Origin: Jiangella mangrovi
GTDB lineage: Bacteria; Actinomycetota; Actinomycetes; Jiangellales; Jiangellaceae
Direction: 5' to 3'
Length of the DNA: 64,000 bases
Assembly (NCBI RefSeq): GCF_014204975.1
Contig: NZ_JACHMM010000001.1
Location: 6,820,037 to 6,884,036, forward strand
Shown here: positions 24,353-32,259 of the stretch, piece by piece
How the letters are laid out: every line of letters starts with the position of its first letter
Position numbering within the stretch: position 1 is the stretch's first letter
Program-made: the position numbers and the translations under genes
Notes under the pieces: generated by a model
Database searches by the model: none
The model's input: only the letters and a program-made list of their open reading frames with translations
Told to the model about the DNA's origin: nothing

Positions 24353-24804
24353 ATGTTCACGGCCCGCGTGCATGGTCACGGCTTAGTCGACTGGTCGCCT
24401 GAGCGCGTCGATGCGTACGCCGTCGAGCTGCTGGCGACTCATCGGCCGCGCAGCGGTTGGTTGCCGCGCCGTCGCACGTCTTGCCGGAGCTGTGGCCGGC
24501 CGTGGCCCTGCGCGTCAGCAACATGGGCGGAGCTCTGGGGACGTGGCCTCGCCAGGGCGCGTGCGCGTCGCAGCGGCCGGTGACCACACAGGAGCAGGAG
24601 ACCGCAGAGCGACGCTGGGCGCCAGCCTACCGGGCGCACTGCCCACGCTGTAAGAAGTCAGGGCGGTCGTTCTTGAGGTACAGCAACGCAGAGGAAGCCG
24701 CCCGCGGCCACGCGGAGAAACATGGGCACGTCACGCATGTGATCGATCAATATGGCCTGCGAGTCACCGGGTCGACGGTTCGGCCGGGCGAATCACCGAA
24801 GTAG
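24353..24804 (+). pseudogene. frameshifted zinc-ribbon-like hypothetical
   Basis: The first frame reads MFTARVHGHGLVDWSPERVD then AYAVELLATHR and becomes nonsense. One base offset gives AAQRLVAAPSHVLPELWPAV and continues to a good C-terminal part with CPRCKKSGRSFLRYS and HAEKHGHVTH, a likely zinc site (C-x2-C plus H-x3-H). A one-base deletion in the codon after ACTCAT (near 24443) explains this. No slippery heptamer is seen, so programmed frameshifting is unlikely. It directly follows the XRE operon. Confidence 0.6.
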
Positions 24805-24836
24805 CCTCGCAGCCTGGGCACCTTCGCGCGATCAGC

Positions 24837-25388
24837 CTAGAGGGCAACGAGGTTCGCGACGCCGCCGAGCACGGTGCCCACGAGTACTAGCGACCAGCCA
24901 ACGATCTGCATTCTCAGGCCACCGGTCGCGATCCGTTTCGTTAGACCCTCGACTCGACGGATCTCACGGCCAAGGTCGGCACGCATGTCTGATTCAGCGA
25001 GTTCGCGCGCACGAATCTCCTTCCGCAACTCCCCCTCATGGCGATTCGCCTGCGCATTGAGTTCATTCAGGCGCTCCTGCACAGCCGCCGCGAACGCAGT
25101 CAGATCGGCCACGTCAGGCAACCGCGGCAGCACCGTGCCGATGGCGGCGGCCCCCAGCGTGACGTTGAGCCTGGCAGTGGCCGGGCGAACCGTGGCATGT
25201 TTCGCGGGTCGACGCAGCACTCGGCGCACCCAGGTGACGAGTCTGCGGCGGGCAACGCGGCCCTTCTTCCTCCAGGGATCCCAGAGCTTCCCGACGCCGT
25301 GCTCGTTCCACGTCTGGTTGAAACCGATCGCAGCCAGAAGCAGACCCAGCAGATCAAATGCCATCGCGATCGAGTACCACCAGGCCAT
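24837..25388 (-). CDS. membrane protein with central coiled coil
   Basis: A 183-residue protein with an N-terminal hydrophobic segment (WYSIAMAFDLLGLLLAAIGF), a basic loop (KKGRVARRRLVTWVRRVLRR), a central heptad-rich helix (about residues 90-150: LNELNAQANRHEGELRKEIR) and a C-terminal transmembrane segment (MQIVGWSLVLVGTVLGGVAN). It is probably a bitopic or hairpin inner-membrane protein; the function is unknown. It is part of the element's cargo. Confidence 0.8.
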   Translation of the reverse strand: MAWWYSIAMAFDLLGLLLAAIGFNQTWNEHGVGKLWDPWRKKGRVARRRLVTWVRRVLRRPAKHATVRPATARLNVTLGAAAIGTVLPRLPDVADLTAFAAAVQERLNELNAQANRHEGELRKEIRARELAESDMRADLGREIRRVEGLTKRIATGGLRMQIVGWSLVLVGTVLGGVANLVAL

Positions 25389-25449
25389 CTGTCCTCATTC
25401 TCGCCGGGGTTGACCGACACCAGCATTCCTGACGGGCCGGACAATTAAC

Positions 25450-25572
25450 CTAGCTGCGCCGGCGTCGATGTCTCGTCGCCCTGTCGGCGATCTCGTCCAG
25501 CAAGTCGCCGAGCACCTCGTGGCGGTCGTAGCCGATCGCAGCGGCGTAGGGGCCGCAGTAGATCGCGCCCAT
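25450..25572 (-). CDS. 40-residue coupled small protein
   Basis: ATG 25572 overlaps the upstream gene's stop as TGATG. It encodes MGAIYCGPYAAAIGYDRHEV then LGDLLDEIADRATRHRRRRS and a TAG stop. The tight coupling and protein-like sequence (hydrophobic N-terminus, acidic helix, basic tail) argue that it is real. No family is recognised. Confidence 0.65.
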   Translation of the reverse strand: MGAIYCGPYAAAIGYDRHEVLGDLLDEIADRATRHRRRRS

Positions 25573-26009
25573 CACGCACCGCCGTCCCGGCCCGCGCGAG
25601 CGTTCAGCGCGTCTCGCACCTGCCCGGCGTCGTCCACGTGCACCACGGCGATCACGGCGACGTACTCGCCGACGCTCGGGGCGAACATGGTTCGCACCAC
25701 CGCAGCCGTCTCGGGTCCGTGGATGAGGTCGACCTCGTCTCGCAGCTCGTCGTCAGTCGCCAGCCGGTAGGGCCTCGGGCCCGTGTCGCAGGCGCTGCAC
25801 ATGTCGTCGAAGCGGGACTTGCTGAGGTCGAACTCCTCACCACAGAGGGCGCACCTGCCTGTGCCGACTCGCGTCAGCTCGTGCGGGTTCACGGCGGTAC
25901 GGTGGCTGTCGCCGTCGAACTGGACGATGGCGTTGCCCGGGACACCGTCAACGACGGTGCCCACTCGACCCCCCGCGTCTCGCACGCGGTCGCGGATGTG
26001 GATGGTCAT
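25572..26009 (-). CDS. hypothetical protein with treble-clef-like zinc site
   Basis: A 145-residue protein. Residues 1-45 form a small beta-barrel-like region (VGTVVDGVPGNAIVQFDGDS, resembling KOW/SH3-type folds). Residues 52-77 contain two CxxC pairs (CALCGEEF and CSACDTG), a likely zinc ribbon. The C-terminal half is helical. It probably belongs to the phage-type cargo; the function is unknown. Confidence 0.75.
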   Translation of the reverse strand: MTIHIRDRVRDAGGRVGTVVDGVPGNAIVQFDGDSHRTAVNPHELTRVGTGRCALCGEEFDLSKSRFDDMCSACDTGPRPYRLATDDELRDEVDLIHGPETAAVVRTMFAPSVGEYVAVIAVVHVDDAGQVRDALNARAGRDGGA

Positions 26010-26066
26010 GATGGCGTCTCCCTCGCATCGTGAGGCCGCTGAGGCGCGGCGCAGCTGGGTCCGTTC

Positions 26067-26125
26067 TGGTGGGCGTCCCGGACTCGAACCGGGCGCTGCG
26101 CGCAGCGCAGCGGACCCATCACGCC
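26067..26125 (-). other. truncated tRNA-like sequence ending in CCA
   Basis: On the minus strand, a perfect T-arm (CCCGG-TTCGAGT-CCGGG) is followed by ACGCCCA-CCA, and an upstream GGGGCGT can pair with most of the acceptor. Only about 27 bases lie between acceptor and T-arm, too few for D- and anticodon arms; they form one hairpin (CTGCGC-TGC-GCGCAG). It is a decayed or miniaturised tRNA-like element. Confidence 0.5.
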
Positions 26126-26139
26126 CCGACGTGCAGTGG

Positions 26140-26409
26140 TCAGGCGGACTCGGCGAAGACGGCGTCGATCTCGCGCGCCATCTCGGCGTAGGCCACGGGG
26201 ACCAGCCAGAGGGTCACGGAGCCGTCGTCGCCGTGCTCCATCGGGAGCTCGTTCGGCGAGAGCGGAACCAGGCCGTACCCGCCGGCCAGCGCCAGGCCTT
26301 CGTGGAGGTCTCGCAGCGTCGGCGCGTAGGCGAACTCCAAACGGAAGTCCTCGTCGCGGGCGTTGTTGATCAGGGTGATGCTGGTGCCGGGGATCGTCAG
26401 CGTGTTCAT
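26140..26409 (-). CDS. small hypothetical protein
   Basis: An 89-residue acidic protein starting MNTLTIPGTSITLINNARDE. ATG 26409 follows GAGAGGAA at good spacing. It reads as an alpha/beta soluble domain with no recognised motif. It precedes the tRNA-like sequence and the 25572 gene in the same orientation. Confidence 0.7.
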   Translation of the reverse strand: MNTLTIPGTSITLINNARDEDFRLEFAYAPTLRDLHEGLALAGGYGLVPLSPNELPMEHGDDGSVTLWLVPVAYAEMAREIDAVFAESA

Positions 26410-27647
26410 GGTGATTCCTCTCGTGTGCGGGTGGCTCCGCCGCCGTTCGAGACGGCGACAGGGTGCCCCGCACGCGGGGCGCCGGAATGCTCAGCCGCGT
26501 ACGCCGCGCTGATCGGCCACCGCTCGCTAATGCGCGTCGTCGCGGTGTCGCCCACATCCCGGGCAGCTTCACAGGTCTGCCACCTGCCAACTCGCCCGTT
26601 GGCGAGTGTGGATCGCTTTGGAGTTCTGAAGGTTCGATCGCGCCGAACAGGTCGCCTTTCGGCTCGCCGTAGGGGCGTGCAGTTCGTGTGAGGCACCTGG
26701 GCTGCGAGTCCGAGTGGATCGTGCTGCCCTGCTGGCCTGACGAGATGAACGCTAGTCCATGTTCATGGAAACCCGCAACTCCACCTTTCCATGAGTCCTA
26801 CTCGCAAGGGCGCCCTTCTGCGCCGTGACCAGCACTCATGAGGACTTGAAGATCTTTCCGACCGAGCTGCGCAGGAGCGCGATCTACTCACCCACAGCAC
26901 TAGGAGCGCCCTCGGCGACGATCCCCAGGGCCGGCCTCATGCCCCCCTGCACGGCCGGCAGCTCACCGGCGGCGCGGGATTCCCCGCAGCTCCCCCGCCC
27001 GTGCCCCGCGAGAGGCCCAGCGTGGGTGCGCCCGGCGCCTACCGCATGCAGCCTGGCCTAGTGCCGCCCCCTCATGCGCCGTGGCCTGCGCGCGCTGATG
27101 CTTGGCCTGCCCTGCTGTGCTGGCCTGGCCTGGCCCCTTGCTTGGCCTGAGTGCTTGGGCCCGATGCGGCCCCATGGCGTTGCCCCCTTGGCGCGCGCCT
27201 CATCCATCGCGTTCACTCAGCGACACATGCCTATGCGCTGCTCCGCATCCCCTTGCGCAGGCCGGCATGCAGGGGGTGGGGGAAACCCCTTCGGGATTGG
27301 CTCGCTCACCGCCTGTACTTAGCGGCTCCGGTTGGATACGGGTTCCAGAGTCGACCTGCAAGGCTGGCAGGGGGTGAGCAGAGCATACGTATGCGGACAG
27401 CAGGCCATCTCGACCAGCACCGGAACGCCAAAATGCCCCCGCCGCCGACTCCTGAGAGCCAGCGGCGGGGGCCGGGTGTTTGCCAGTCGTCGCAGAGTCA
27501 CCGGGAGGGCTAAGCGACCGATACGGACAGGCGTCGAGTGCATCGGGCCTGTTCAGGAAGGGTTTCAGTGCGCGGGTGGGACCGCCAGCCGCGACTTGTG
27601 TCCGGGTCCAGATCTACGCTGGCTGAACATCTGCGGACGGGGGCAAC
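26410..27647. other. 1.2-kb stretch without a convincing gene
   Basis: Several open frames exist but all are Arg/Ala/Pro-rich and mutually overlapping. Visible structures: TCCATG-TT-CATGGA (26756-26769) with a further TTTCCATGAG at 26786, short GGCCTG repeats around 27085-27150, a perfect 12-bp palindrome GCATACGTATGC (27383-27394), and a strong hairpin at 27435-27472. It could hold regulatory or origin functions of the element. Confidence 0.6.
27435..27472. terminator. bidirectional hairpin terminator
   Basis: GCCCCCGCCGC pairs perfectly with GCGGCGGGGGC (11 bp) around a 16-nt loop. CATTTT follows on the minus strand and GTGTTT on the plus strand. Confidence 0.6.
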
Positions 27648-27974
27648 GTGGGGGTCATCCGAAAGTCGCTGAGCGTCATGACCGTGGGCCTGGTGGACTT
27701 CCGCTCCGACAAGGAGCGGGTGGCCAGGAGTGCGAGACTGACCAAGCGAGCGGTGAAGAAGCAGACCCGATTCATCAAGGCCAAGAGCATCGCCGAATGG
27801 CAAGAGGCCAAGAAGCAGGCGAAGCTCGACCAGGCGATCCTCGACTACGAGCTGGCCGAGGACGACGAGCCAAAGCTGCCGCCGGCGGGCTGGTTCATCG
27901 ACCCGCAGAACCCGCAATTCGAGCGCTGGTGGGACGGCCAACAGTGGACCCACCACCTGCGCAAGGCACCATAG
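27648..27974 (+). CDS. DUF2510 domain protein
   Basis: A 108-residue protein. The N-terminal 70 residues are basic and helical (KKQTRFIKAKSIAEWQEAKK). The C-terminus has the DUF2510 signature LPPAGWFIDPQNPQFERWWD then GQQWT, a short W-rich motif found in actinobacterial membrane-associated or secreted proteins. GTG 27648 has GGGGG upstream. The function is unknown. Confidence 0.85.
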   Translation: MGVIRKSLSVMTVGLVDFRSDKERVARSARLTKRAVKKQTRFIKAKSIAEWQEAKKQAKLDQAILDYELAEDDEPKLPPAGWFIDPQNPQFERWWDGQQWTHHLRKAP

Positions 27975-27999
27975 GCCCTCGCCGCTGCCGCTTGAGGTC

Positions 28000-28017
28000 G
28001 CTCGGCTCATGCCGAGC
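28000..28017. terminator. hairpin between convergent genes
   Basis: GCTCGGC-TCAT-GCCGAGC, a 7-bp perfect stem between the DUF2510 gene and the HNH gene. It overlaps the HNH stop codon. Confidence 0.45.
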
Positions 28018-28732
28018 TAGGGGAGGCCTCCGACTGGCGCCTGATCTCCGCCATCATCTCCCGTGCGTACTCGTCCAGGTCGCGGACCACCACCACGGGC
28101 TCGTCGACCTCGACGGGCGGCAACGTGGCGATGATCGCACCTGCCTCCTCAACACTCCGACGACCTTTGATCTGATTGCATGCCCTGTGGGCCACGCGAA
28201 TCGCCAGTGGGCTGTGTGCGCCGCCGTCGGACACGGCTTCGGTGTGCTCGAGCTGAGGGTCACCGGGTTCCTGACCGACCAGGTTGCCAGACGTCGGCCG
28301 ACCGCAGAGGTAACAGATGCCGCGGTCGTCCTGCATGACCTCCATGGCGTCTACGGGCTCAACCCGGCCGCCACGCTGACGCACACGGTATGCGCCGGTG
28401 TTGACTCGAGCACGGAGATTCCGCCGGATGCGCCTGCACTCCGGGTTGGGACAGCGGGAGTTCTCGTTCAGTTGCGGGTACGGCTGGCCGCAGTGGAGGC
28501 AGACGGGCCACAGCACGCCCTCCAGGCGCTTCTCCCGGCGCCGCTTGGCCTTGTTCGACTTCCACCGCTCCGCCCGGCCGTCCTGCTCGGCTCTGGCGTC
28601 GCCGGCACGAGCTTTGTGGCTCGGAGAGCAGTACTTGCCTGCCTTTCCACGAGCTGGCTTGCGGATGGGGTTGTTGCAGCCGCCCAACAGGCAGGTGGCG
28701 ACTACGTCGCCGGTCAACGGTCGTTGCACCAT
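28007..28732 (-). CDS. HNH-family nuclease-like protein with zinc fingers
   Basis: A 241-residue protein. An N-terminal zinc-binding region (CLLGGCNNPIRKPARGKAGK then YCSPSHKARAG), a second one (CLHCGQPYPQLNENSRCPNP then EC), and a C-terminal HNH core: ICYLCGRP, LEHTEAVSDGGAHSPLAIRV then AHRACNQIKG. The HNH residues (His in LEH, Asn/His in AHRACN) are present. Phage HNH proteins assist packaging or act as homing nucleases; no terminase is nearby here. ATG 28732 is chosen so as not to overlap the divergent plus-strand gene. Confidence 0.85.
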   Translation of the reverse strand: MVQRPLTGDVVATCLLGGCNNPIRKPARGKAGKYCSPSHKARAGDARAEQDGRAERWKSNKAKRRREKRLEGVLWPVCLHCGQPYPQLNENSRCPNPECRRIRRNLRARVNTGAYRVRQRGGRVEPVDAMEVMQDDRGICYLCGRPTSGNLVGQEPGDPQLEHTEAVSDGGAHSPLAIRVAHRACNQIKGRRSVEEAGAIIATLPPVEVDEPVVVVRDLDEYAREMMAEIRRQSEASPSSA

Positions 28733-28763
28733 TTGTCCCCGGTTGTCGATACGGTGCGCCCTC

Positions 28764-29414
28764 GTGGAGACCTGGACGCTGGTTCTCTCGGCGATAGCCG
28801 CTGTTACTGCCACGGGCGTGTTCATGTGGGGTTGGGCCGACCGGCCCAGACTGTCGTGGGCGATCCGCGAGTTTCCGACTGCCCTATACGACGGCTCCTC
28901 GCGAACCCAGATTTCCGTTCTGGAGATCTACGCCGAGGGCAGCGGGGTGGCCCACTCTGTGCACCTCAAGGCGATCGGGTGCGAGCTCCACCAGATGGAC
29001 TACGACCCGCAAGGCCCCGGACAGGACGATCCATTCGCCATGCAAATGACGTCAGCCTCGCCACCGTTGGTGATTCAGGTCTGGCATCCGGACGACGATT
29101 CGCCGCGGGCGCTGGAGATCCGGTGGACGAACCTTCGACCACCGCGGGCGCACGGCTTTCGCCTTGATCTCCTCACCCACAGGGCATGGCGGTGGCAGTG
29201 GCGTCTCAAGAGCGTGCGGGTTCGCCGCTGGGTGCCAATTCGGACGGACGGGGACTGGGTTCCCTTCTACCCGCGGCTCCGTCACTCCATACCGGCGACT
29301 GACCCCGCCGCGCTTGTGGCAGCGCCCGTCCCAACCCTGCGGAAAAGGGCAGGACGGGCGCTGCGAGCTCTACGCGGCCAGTGGGACCGGATCCGTCCGT
29401 TCGGCCGCCGGTGA
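28764..29414 (+). CDS. membrane-anchored hypothetical protein
   Basis: A 216-residue protein from GTG 28764. One N-terminal transmembrane helix (TLVLSAIAAVTATGVFMWGW) precedes a beta-rich domain (LSWAIREFPTALYDGSSRTQ then ISVLEIYAEGSGVAHSVHLK) and a very basic C-terminal tail. No family is recognised. It is divergent from the HNH gene with a 31-base gap. Confidence 0.75.
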   Translation: METWTLVLSAIAAVTATGVFMWGWADRPRLSWAIREFPTALYDGSSRTQISVLEIYAEGSGVAHSVHLKAIGCELHQMDYDPQGPGQDDPFAMQMTSASPPLVIQVWHPDDDSPRALEIRWTNLRPPRAHGFRLDLLTHRAWRWQWRLKSVRVRRWVPIRTDGDWVPFYPRLRHSIPATDPAALVAAPVPTLRKRAGRALRALRGQWDRIRPFGRR

Positions 29415-29687
29415 CTCCAGGGTTTGGCGTTCAGCGGCATCCCTGGGGCCGTCGTATGGCCGATCGATGCGCCATACACCCCCGACCTCACGGAGGGGGT
29501 ATCCGTTCACCCGGACTTCGCCCGGCGAAAGGCATCGGCGACGATCCGGGCCCTCGGTCACTCCGTGCTCACCTCGACGGTGAGCATCGCCAGCCGATGT
29601 GCCGCTGAACGTTTGGCAGCAAGCCGGGCAATGCTCAGCCCGGAGGCCGCTCCAGGAGCAACCACAGGCCGGATGAGTGATCCTCAT
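29370..29687 (-). CDS. FDXHR-type putative zinc-binding phage protein
   Basis: A 105-residue protein with the actinophage pattern: HPACGCSWSGLRAEHCPACC then QTFSGTSAGDAHRRGEH, followed by RRCLSPGEV and GVWRIDR. The cysteines and histidines (C-x-C, C-x2-C, H-x4-H) form a likely zinc site. These small proteins are frequent in actinobacterial phages and prophages, and their function is unknown. Its ATG overlaps the preceding stop as ATGA. Its last 45 bases overlap the end of the convergent plus-strand gene. Confidence 0.85.
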   Translation of the reverse strand: MRITHPACGCSWSGLRAEHCPACCQTFSGTSAGDAHRRGEHGVTEGPDRRRCLSPGEVRVNGYPLREVGGVWRIDRPYDGPRDAAERQTLESPAAERTDPVPLAA

Positions 29688-30385
29688 GCCGTCTCGACGA
29701 CCACTCGGGCCTCGATGCCGCCGTGGAACTGATCCAGACGGCCCCGCTTGACCACCTCGACCGTCTTGACGCGACCGACGCCCGCGACCGTTCTGCCGAC
29801 GACTCCGGAAACCGCCTCGGCCGCCCAGTCAGCCACCTGAGCCGGGGTGAGCTCACCTAAGCAGGTCATCTGGAGCCCGATCACGAAGGCGTCGCCGCTC
29901 TCGGCCGCGGCGAGCGTTGCGACGTTGACTCGACCACTCGACAGCGAGTGCAGATGCACCCCCAGGGCGTAGCCGACGCCCTCCGCGGTCGTCCGTGCCA
30001 CAGAGGGCACCCGGGGCAGCACCCGAGCCACGCCAGTCGAAGCGACGGCCTCGATGGCACCCGGCAGGCTCGCCCGCTGCACTCTGCCATCGACCGCAAC
30101 GTCGACGAGCTCGCCGTCGGCGAACTGCCCACGGGCACGGCCGAGGCTGCCGGCCGGAAGGGCCTGCGAGCCATCAGCGGCGTACTGGACGACCTGGACG
30201 CCCTGAGCCAGGACCCCCGTTCGTGGGTCGAGTTCCACGCCGCCGCGGGCGAAGATCCTGACGCCGGGGACCGCCGGAGCGGTGAACGGGTCTGGCTCGA
30301 TCTCGACGGGCGCCGAGGTGAGCCCTCGAAGGGCCTCGGCGAGCAGGTCCAGCACGGTGGTATCGGCCTGCGTCTTCGCCGCCAC
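29684..30385 (-). CDS. phage-operon hypothetical protein
   Basis: A 233-residue protein starting at GTG 30385, two bases after the upstream gene. It is predicted alpha/beta, rich in Ala/Val (VRIFARGGVELDPRTGVLAQ; SGRVNVATLAAAESGDAFVI). It has no recognised domain. Its place downstream of the tail-tip gene suggests a late or host-interaction role. Confidence 0.7.
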   Translation of the reverse strand: MAAKTQADTTVLDLLAEALRGLTSAPVEIEPDPFTAPAVPGVRIFARGGVELDPRTGVLAQGVQVVQYAADGSQALPAGSLGRARGQFADGELVDVAVDGRVQRASLPGAIEAVASTGVARVLPRVPSVARTTAEGVGYALGVHLHSLSSGRVNVATLAAAESGDAFVIGLQMTCLGELTPAQVADWAAEAVSGVVGRTVAGVGRVKTVEVVKRGRLDQFHGGIEARVVVETA

Positions 30386-30386
30386 C

Positions 30387-31013
30387 TCAGACCTCCTCAG
30401 CGGCGACGAGCGCGAGGCCGGCGTCTTCGAACGCCGCCGTCAGCACCTCGACGGCCAGCGCCTCGACGTCGAGCTTGGTGAACGCCCGGCCGTTGATCTC
30501 GAGCACGTCGACCCGTTGACCGCCGTAGCCGTGCACATGTACCGACTTGGAGTACGTCTCCACGCCCCAAGACGGGTCCACATGCCCACGGACCAGGCCC
30601 GCCTCGCGAGCTTCTCGGAGAGCTCGCTCGATCTGGCCCGATGAGCCGTTCACCCGGGCCTTGAAGCTCCGCAGCGCGGAGACGAGGGTCTCCCGGAGTT
30701 CCTCCATGGCCGGCGCCGGATCCCCCGGCGGCCGGGTGGCCAGTCGCTCGGCCATCGCGCGAGCCACGGCGACCCGCTCGGCGTTGCGCGCGTCCTCGAG
30801 GGACGTCCGAGCTGCCGCGGTGAGCAGCTTGGCTCGCTCGATGGTTGCTGCGGCGTCGGCGAGCTCCGCCGCGCTGATGCTGGCGTCACCCTGGCCAAGC
30901 CGGCTCGTGAGATCGCCGTGAGCCGCTTCGGCGGCCCCGAGCTCGTCGGCGAGCTCAGCCAGCCTGGTCTCTGCGGCCTCGCGAACCGCGGTTTCACTGA
31001 TCTTCGTTCCCAC
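30387..31013 (-). CDS. phage-operon protein with long N-terminal coiled coil
   Basis: A 208-residue protein. Residues 5-110 are almost purely helical with heptads (ETRLAELADELGAAEAAHGD; SISAAELADAAATIERAKLL), and the rest is a compact alpha/beta domain (VHVHGYGGQRVDVLEINGRA). It starts at GTG/ATG 31013 after a 135-base gap. Function unknown; it may be structural or an accessory to the fibre. Confidence 0.7.
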   Translation of the reverse strand: MGTKISETAVREAAETRLAELADELGAAEAAHGDLTSRLGQGDASISAAELADAAATIERAKLLTAAARTSLEDARNAERVAVARAMAERLATRPPGDPAPAMEELRETLVSALRSFKARVNGSSGQIERALREAREAGLVRGHVDPSWGVETYSKSVHVHGYGGQRVDVLEINGRAFTKLDVEALAVEVLTAAFEDAGLALVAAEEV

Positions 31014-31148
31014 CTGGGGAACACCTCCTGTGTGTGGGCGCGGCTCACGGCTGGACGCGGTGCGCAGCGCTGGATGTGGTGTGGGTGGTTCGGAGCCGCC
31101 GGCGGACGCATGGCTGGATGCGATGATCCGACCGGCAGTGGATGGTGG

Positions 31149-31394
31149 TCATACGTTCGCGCTGGAGATGGCCCTGGCTGCGGCCTTGGCGAGGATCCGA
31201 ATGAGAGAGATCAAGCCGAACAGGCGGAACAGGATCAACTTGAGTAGTTGAGCCAGAAGCCGGAGCAGCCGGTTCCTGATGCGCTTGTGCTTCCGTCGTG
31301 CCCGGGAGGCGCCCCTTCTCCACGCCGCACCCGCTCGACCGCCCTGGCTCATGAGCTTCCGACTCTTCGGGCCGAAGTCGCCGGGGCGGCTCAT
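31149..31394 (-). CDS. small basic amphipathic protein
   Basis: An 81-residue protein whose ATG overlaps the upstream stop as ATGA. The first half is strongly basic (RRGASRARRKHKRIRNRLLR); the second half is hydrophobic with scattered charges (LLAQLLKLILFRLFGLISLI). It could insert in or coat the membrane. A holin-like role is possible but unproven. Confidence 0.6.
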   Translation of the reverse strand: MSRPGDFGPKSRKLMSQGGRAGAAWRRGASRARRKHKRIRNRLLRLLAQLLKLILFRLFGLISLIRILAKAAARAISSANV

Positions 31395-31906
31395 CCGTGG
31401 TCCTGCATCTCGTTCAGGGCGGCGGTCAGGACGCGCCGGATGACCGTTACCGCATCGATGGGGTGGAACTCGATCCCTGAGGATGAAATCGACTCGTCAC
31501 TGAGGTCGATTCCGGTCCGCTGGTGCTCGTGCGGCAGGTTCCGGATCTCGGCGCGCGCCCCGGCTAGCGCCGAGTTGTGCTCGGTGACCGTGTAGATGAA
31601 GTCGTCGAGCAGGTCGCGTAACTCAGACTCGAGCAGCTCCTCAATCGGCTCGTCAGGCACGTCGAAACCGATCTCACGTGCTGTCTCCTCAAGCGCGGCC
31701 ACTGCCCCGAACAGGCGATTCGTCGGGAGCGAAGGATCGTCCGCCAGGGCTCGCACACCGAGTTGCTCGACACGGTTGAGCGCCGTCGTCAGGTTGCGGA
31801 TGTCCTGGCCGGTGATCTCGAGCGACTCCGCGGGTTCGGCTGAGGTCAGTTCGTCGGGCTGGGGGGCTGTGATAGCCCCCAGGCCTTCGTGGGTCCGATC
31901 TTGCAC
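31391..31906 (-). CDS. phage-operon hypothetical protein
   Basis: A 171-residue acidic helical protein. GTG 31906 has a perfect AGGAGG six bases upstream, so the longer upstream frame is rejected. Sequence includes EITGQDIRNLTTALNRVEQL and EPIEELLESELRDLLDDFIY. It lies just downstream of the 72-residue protein and the giant tail gene. No family recognised. Confidence 0.75.
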   Translation of the reverse strand: MQDRTHEGLGAITAPQPDELTSAEPAESLEITGQDIRNLTTALNRVEQLGVRALADDPSLPTNRLFGAVAALEETAREIGFDVPDEPIEELLESELRDLLDDFIYTVTEHNSALAGARAEIRNLPHEHQRTGIDLSDESISSSGIEFHPIDAVTVIRRVLTAALNEMQDHG

Positions 31907-32040
31907 TTGCGCCCTCCTGGGGCCGAATGTGTAGGCGCCCGGGCAACTGGATGAAGCCCCGACGCTGTCTGTGTTGTCGTACCGGAGCCGCCGGCCAGTT
32001 CCGTTGCTGGTGGCCACGTGCTGGCCGGCGGCAGGTCTGG

Positions 32041-32259
32041 CTAGCCGACCGGGACGCCGCCGAACTGCACCCGCGGGAGGTCGTCCTCGAGCGGGGTCGG
32101 CTGTTGGTTGCCGGCGAGCGCCAGCGCTTCGTCCCGCTGAGTGCGCAGCGCCTCGGCCGTCAACTCGAGCTGAATGAGCTGAGTGGTCAGGTCGGCAATC
32201 GCCTGAGCCTGACGGCGGATGATGTCCGCGGCGTCGATCTGGACCGTGTTGGTACTCAC
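32041..32259 (-). CDS. small coiled-coil protein after the tail gene
   Basis: A 72-residue protein from GTG 32259, overlapping the tail gene stop as GTGA. Residues 8-50 form a coiled coil (IIRRQAQAIADLTTQLIQLE). Small coiled-coil proteins immediately after a fibre gene are often chaperones or fibre-associated; this is inference from position. Confidence 0.75.
   Translation of the reverse strand: MSTNTVQIDAADIIRRQAQAIADLTTQLIQLELTAEALRTQRDEALALAGNQQPTPLEDDLPRVQFGGVPVG

Noticed and set aside
26406..27545. Several overlapping small frames in the non-coding stretch
   Set aside because: All are Arg/Ala/Pro-rich, overlap each other and lack starts with ribosome-binding sites.
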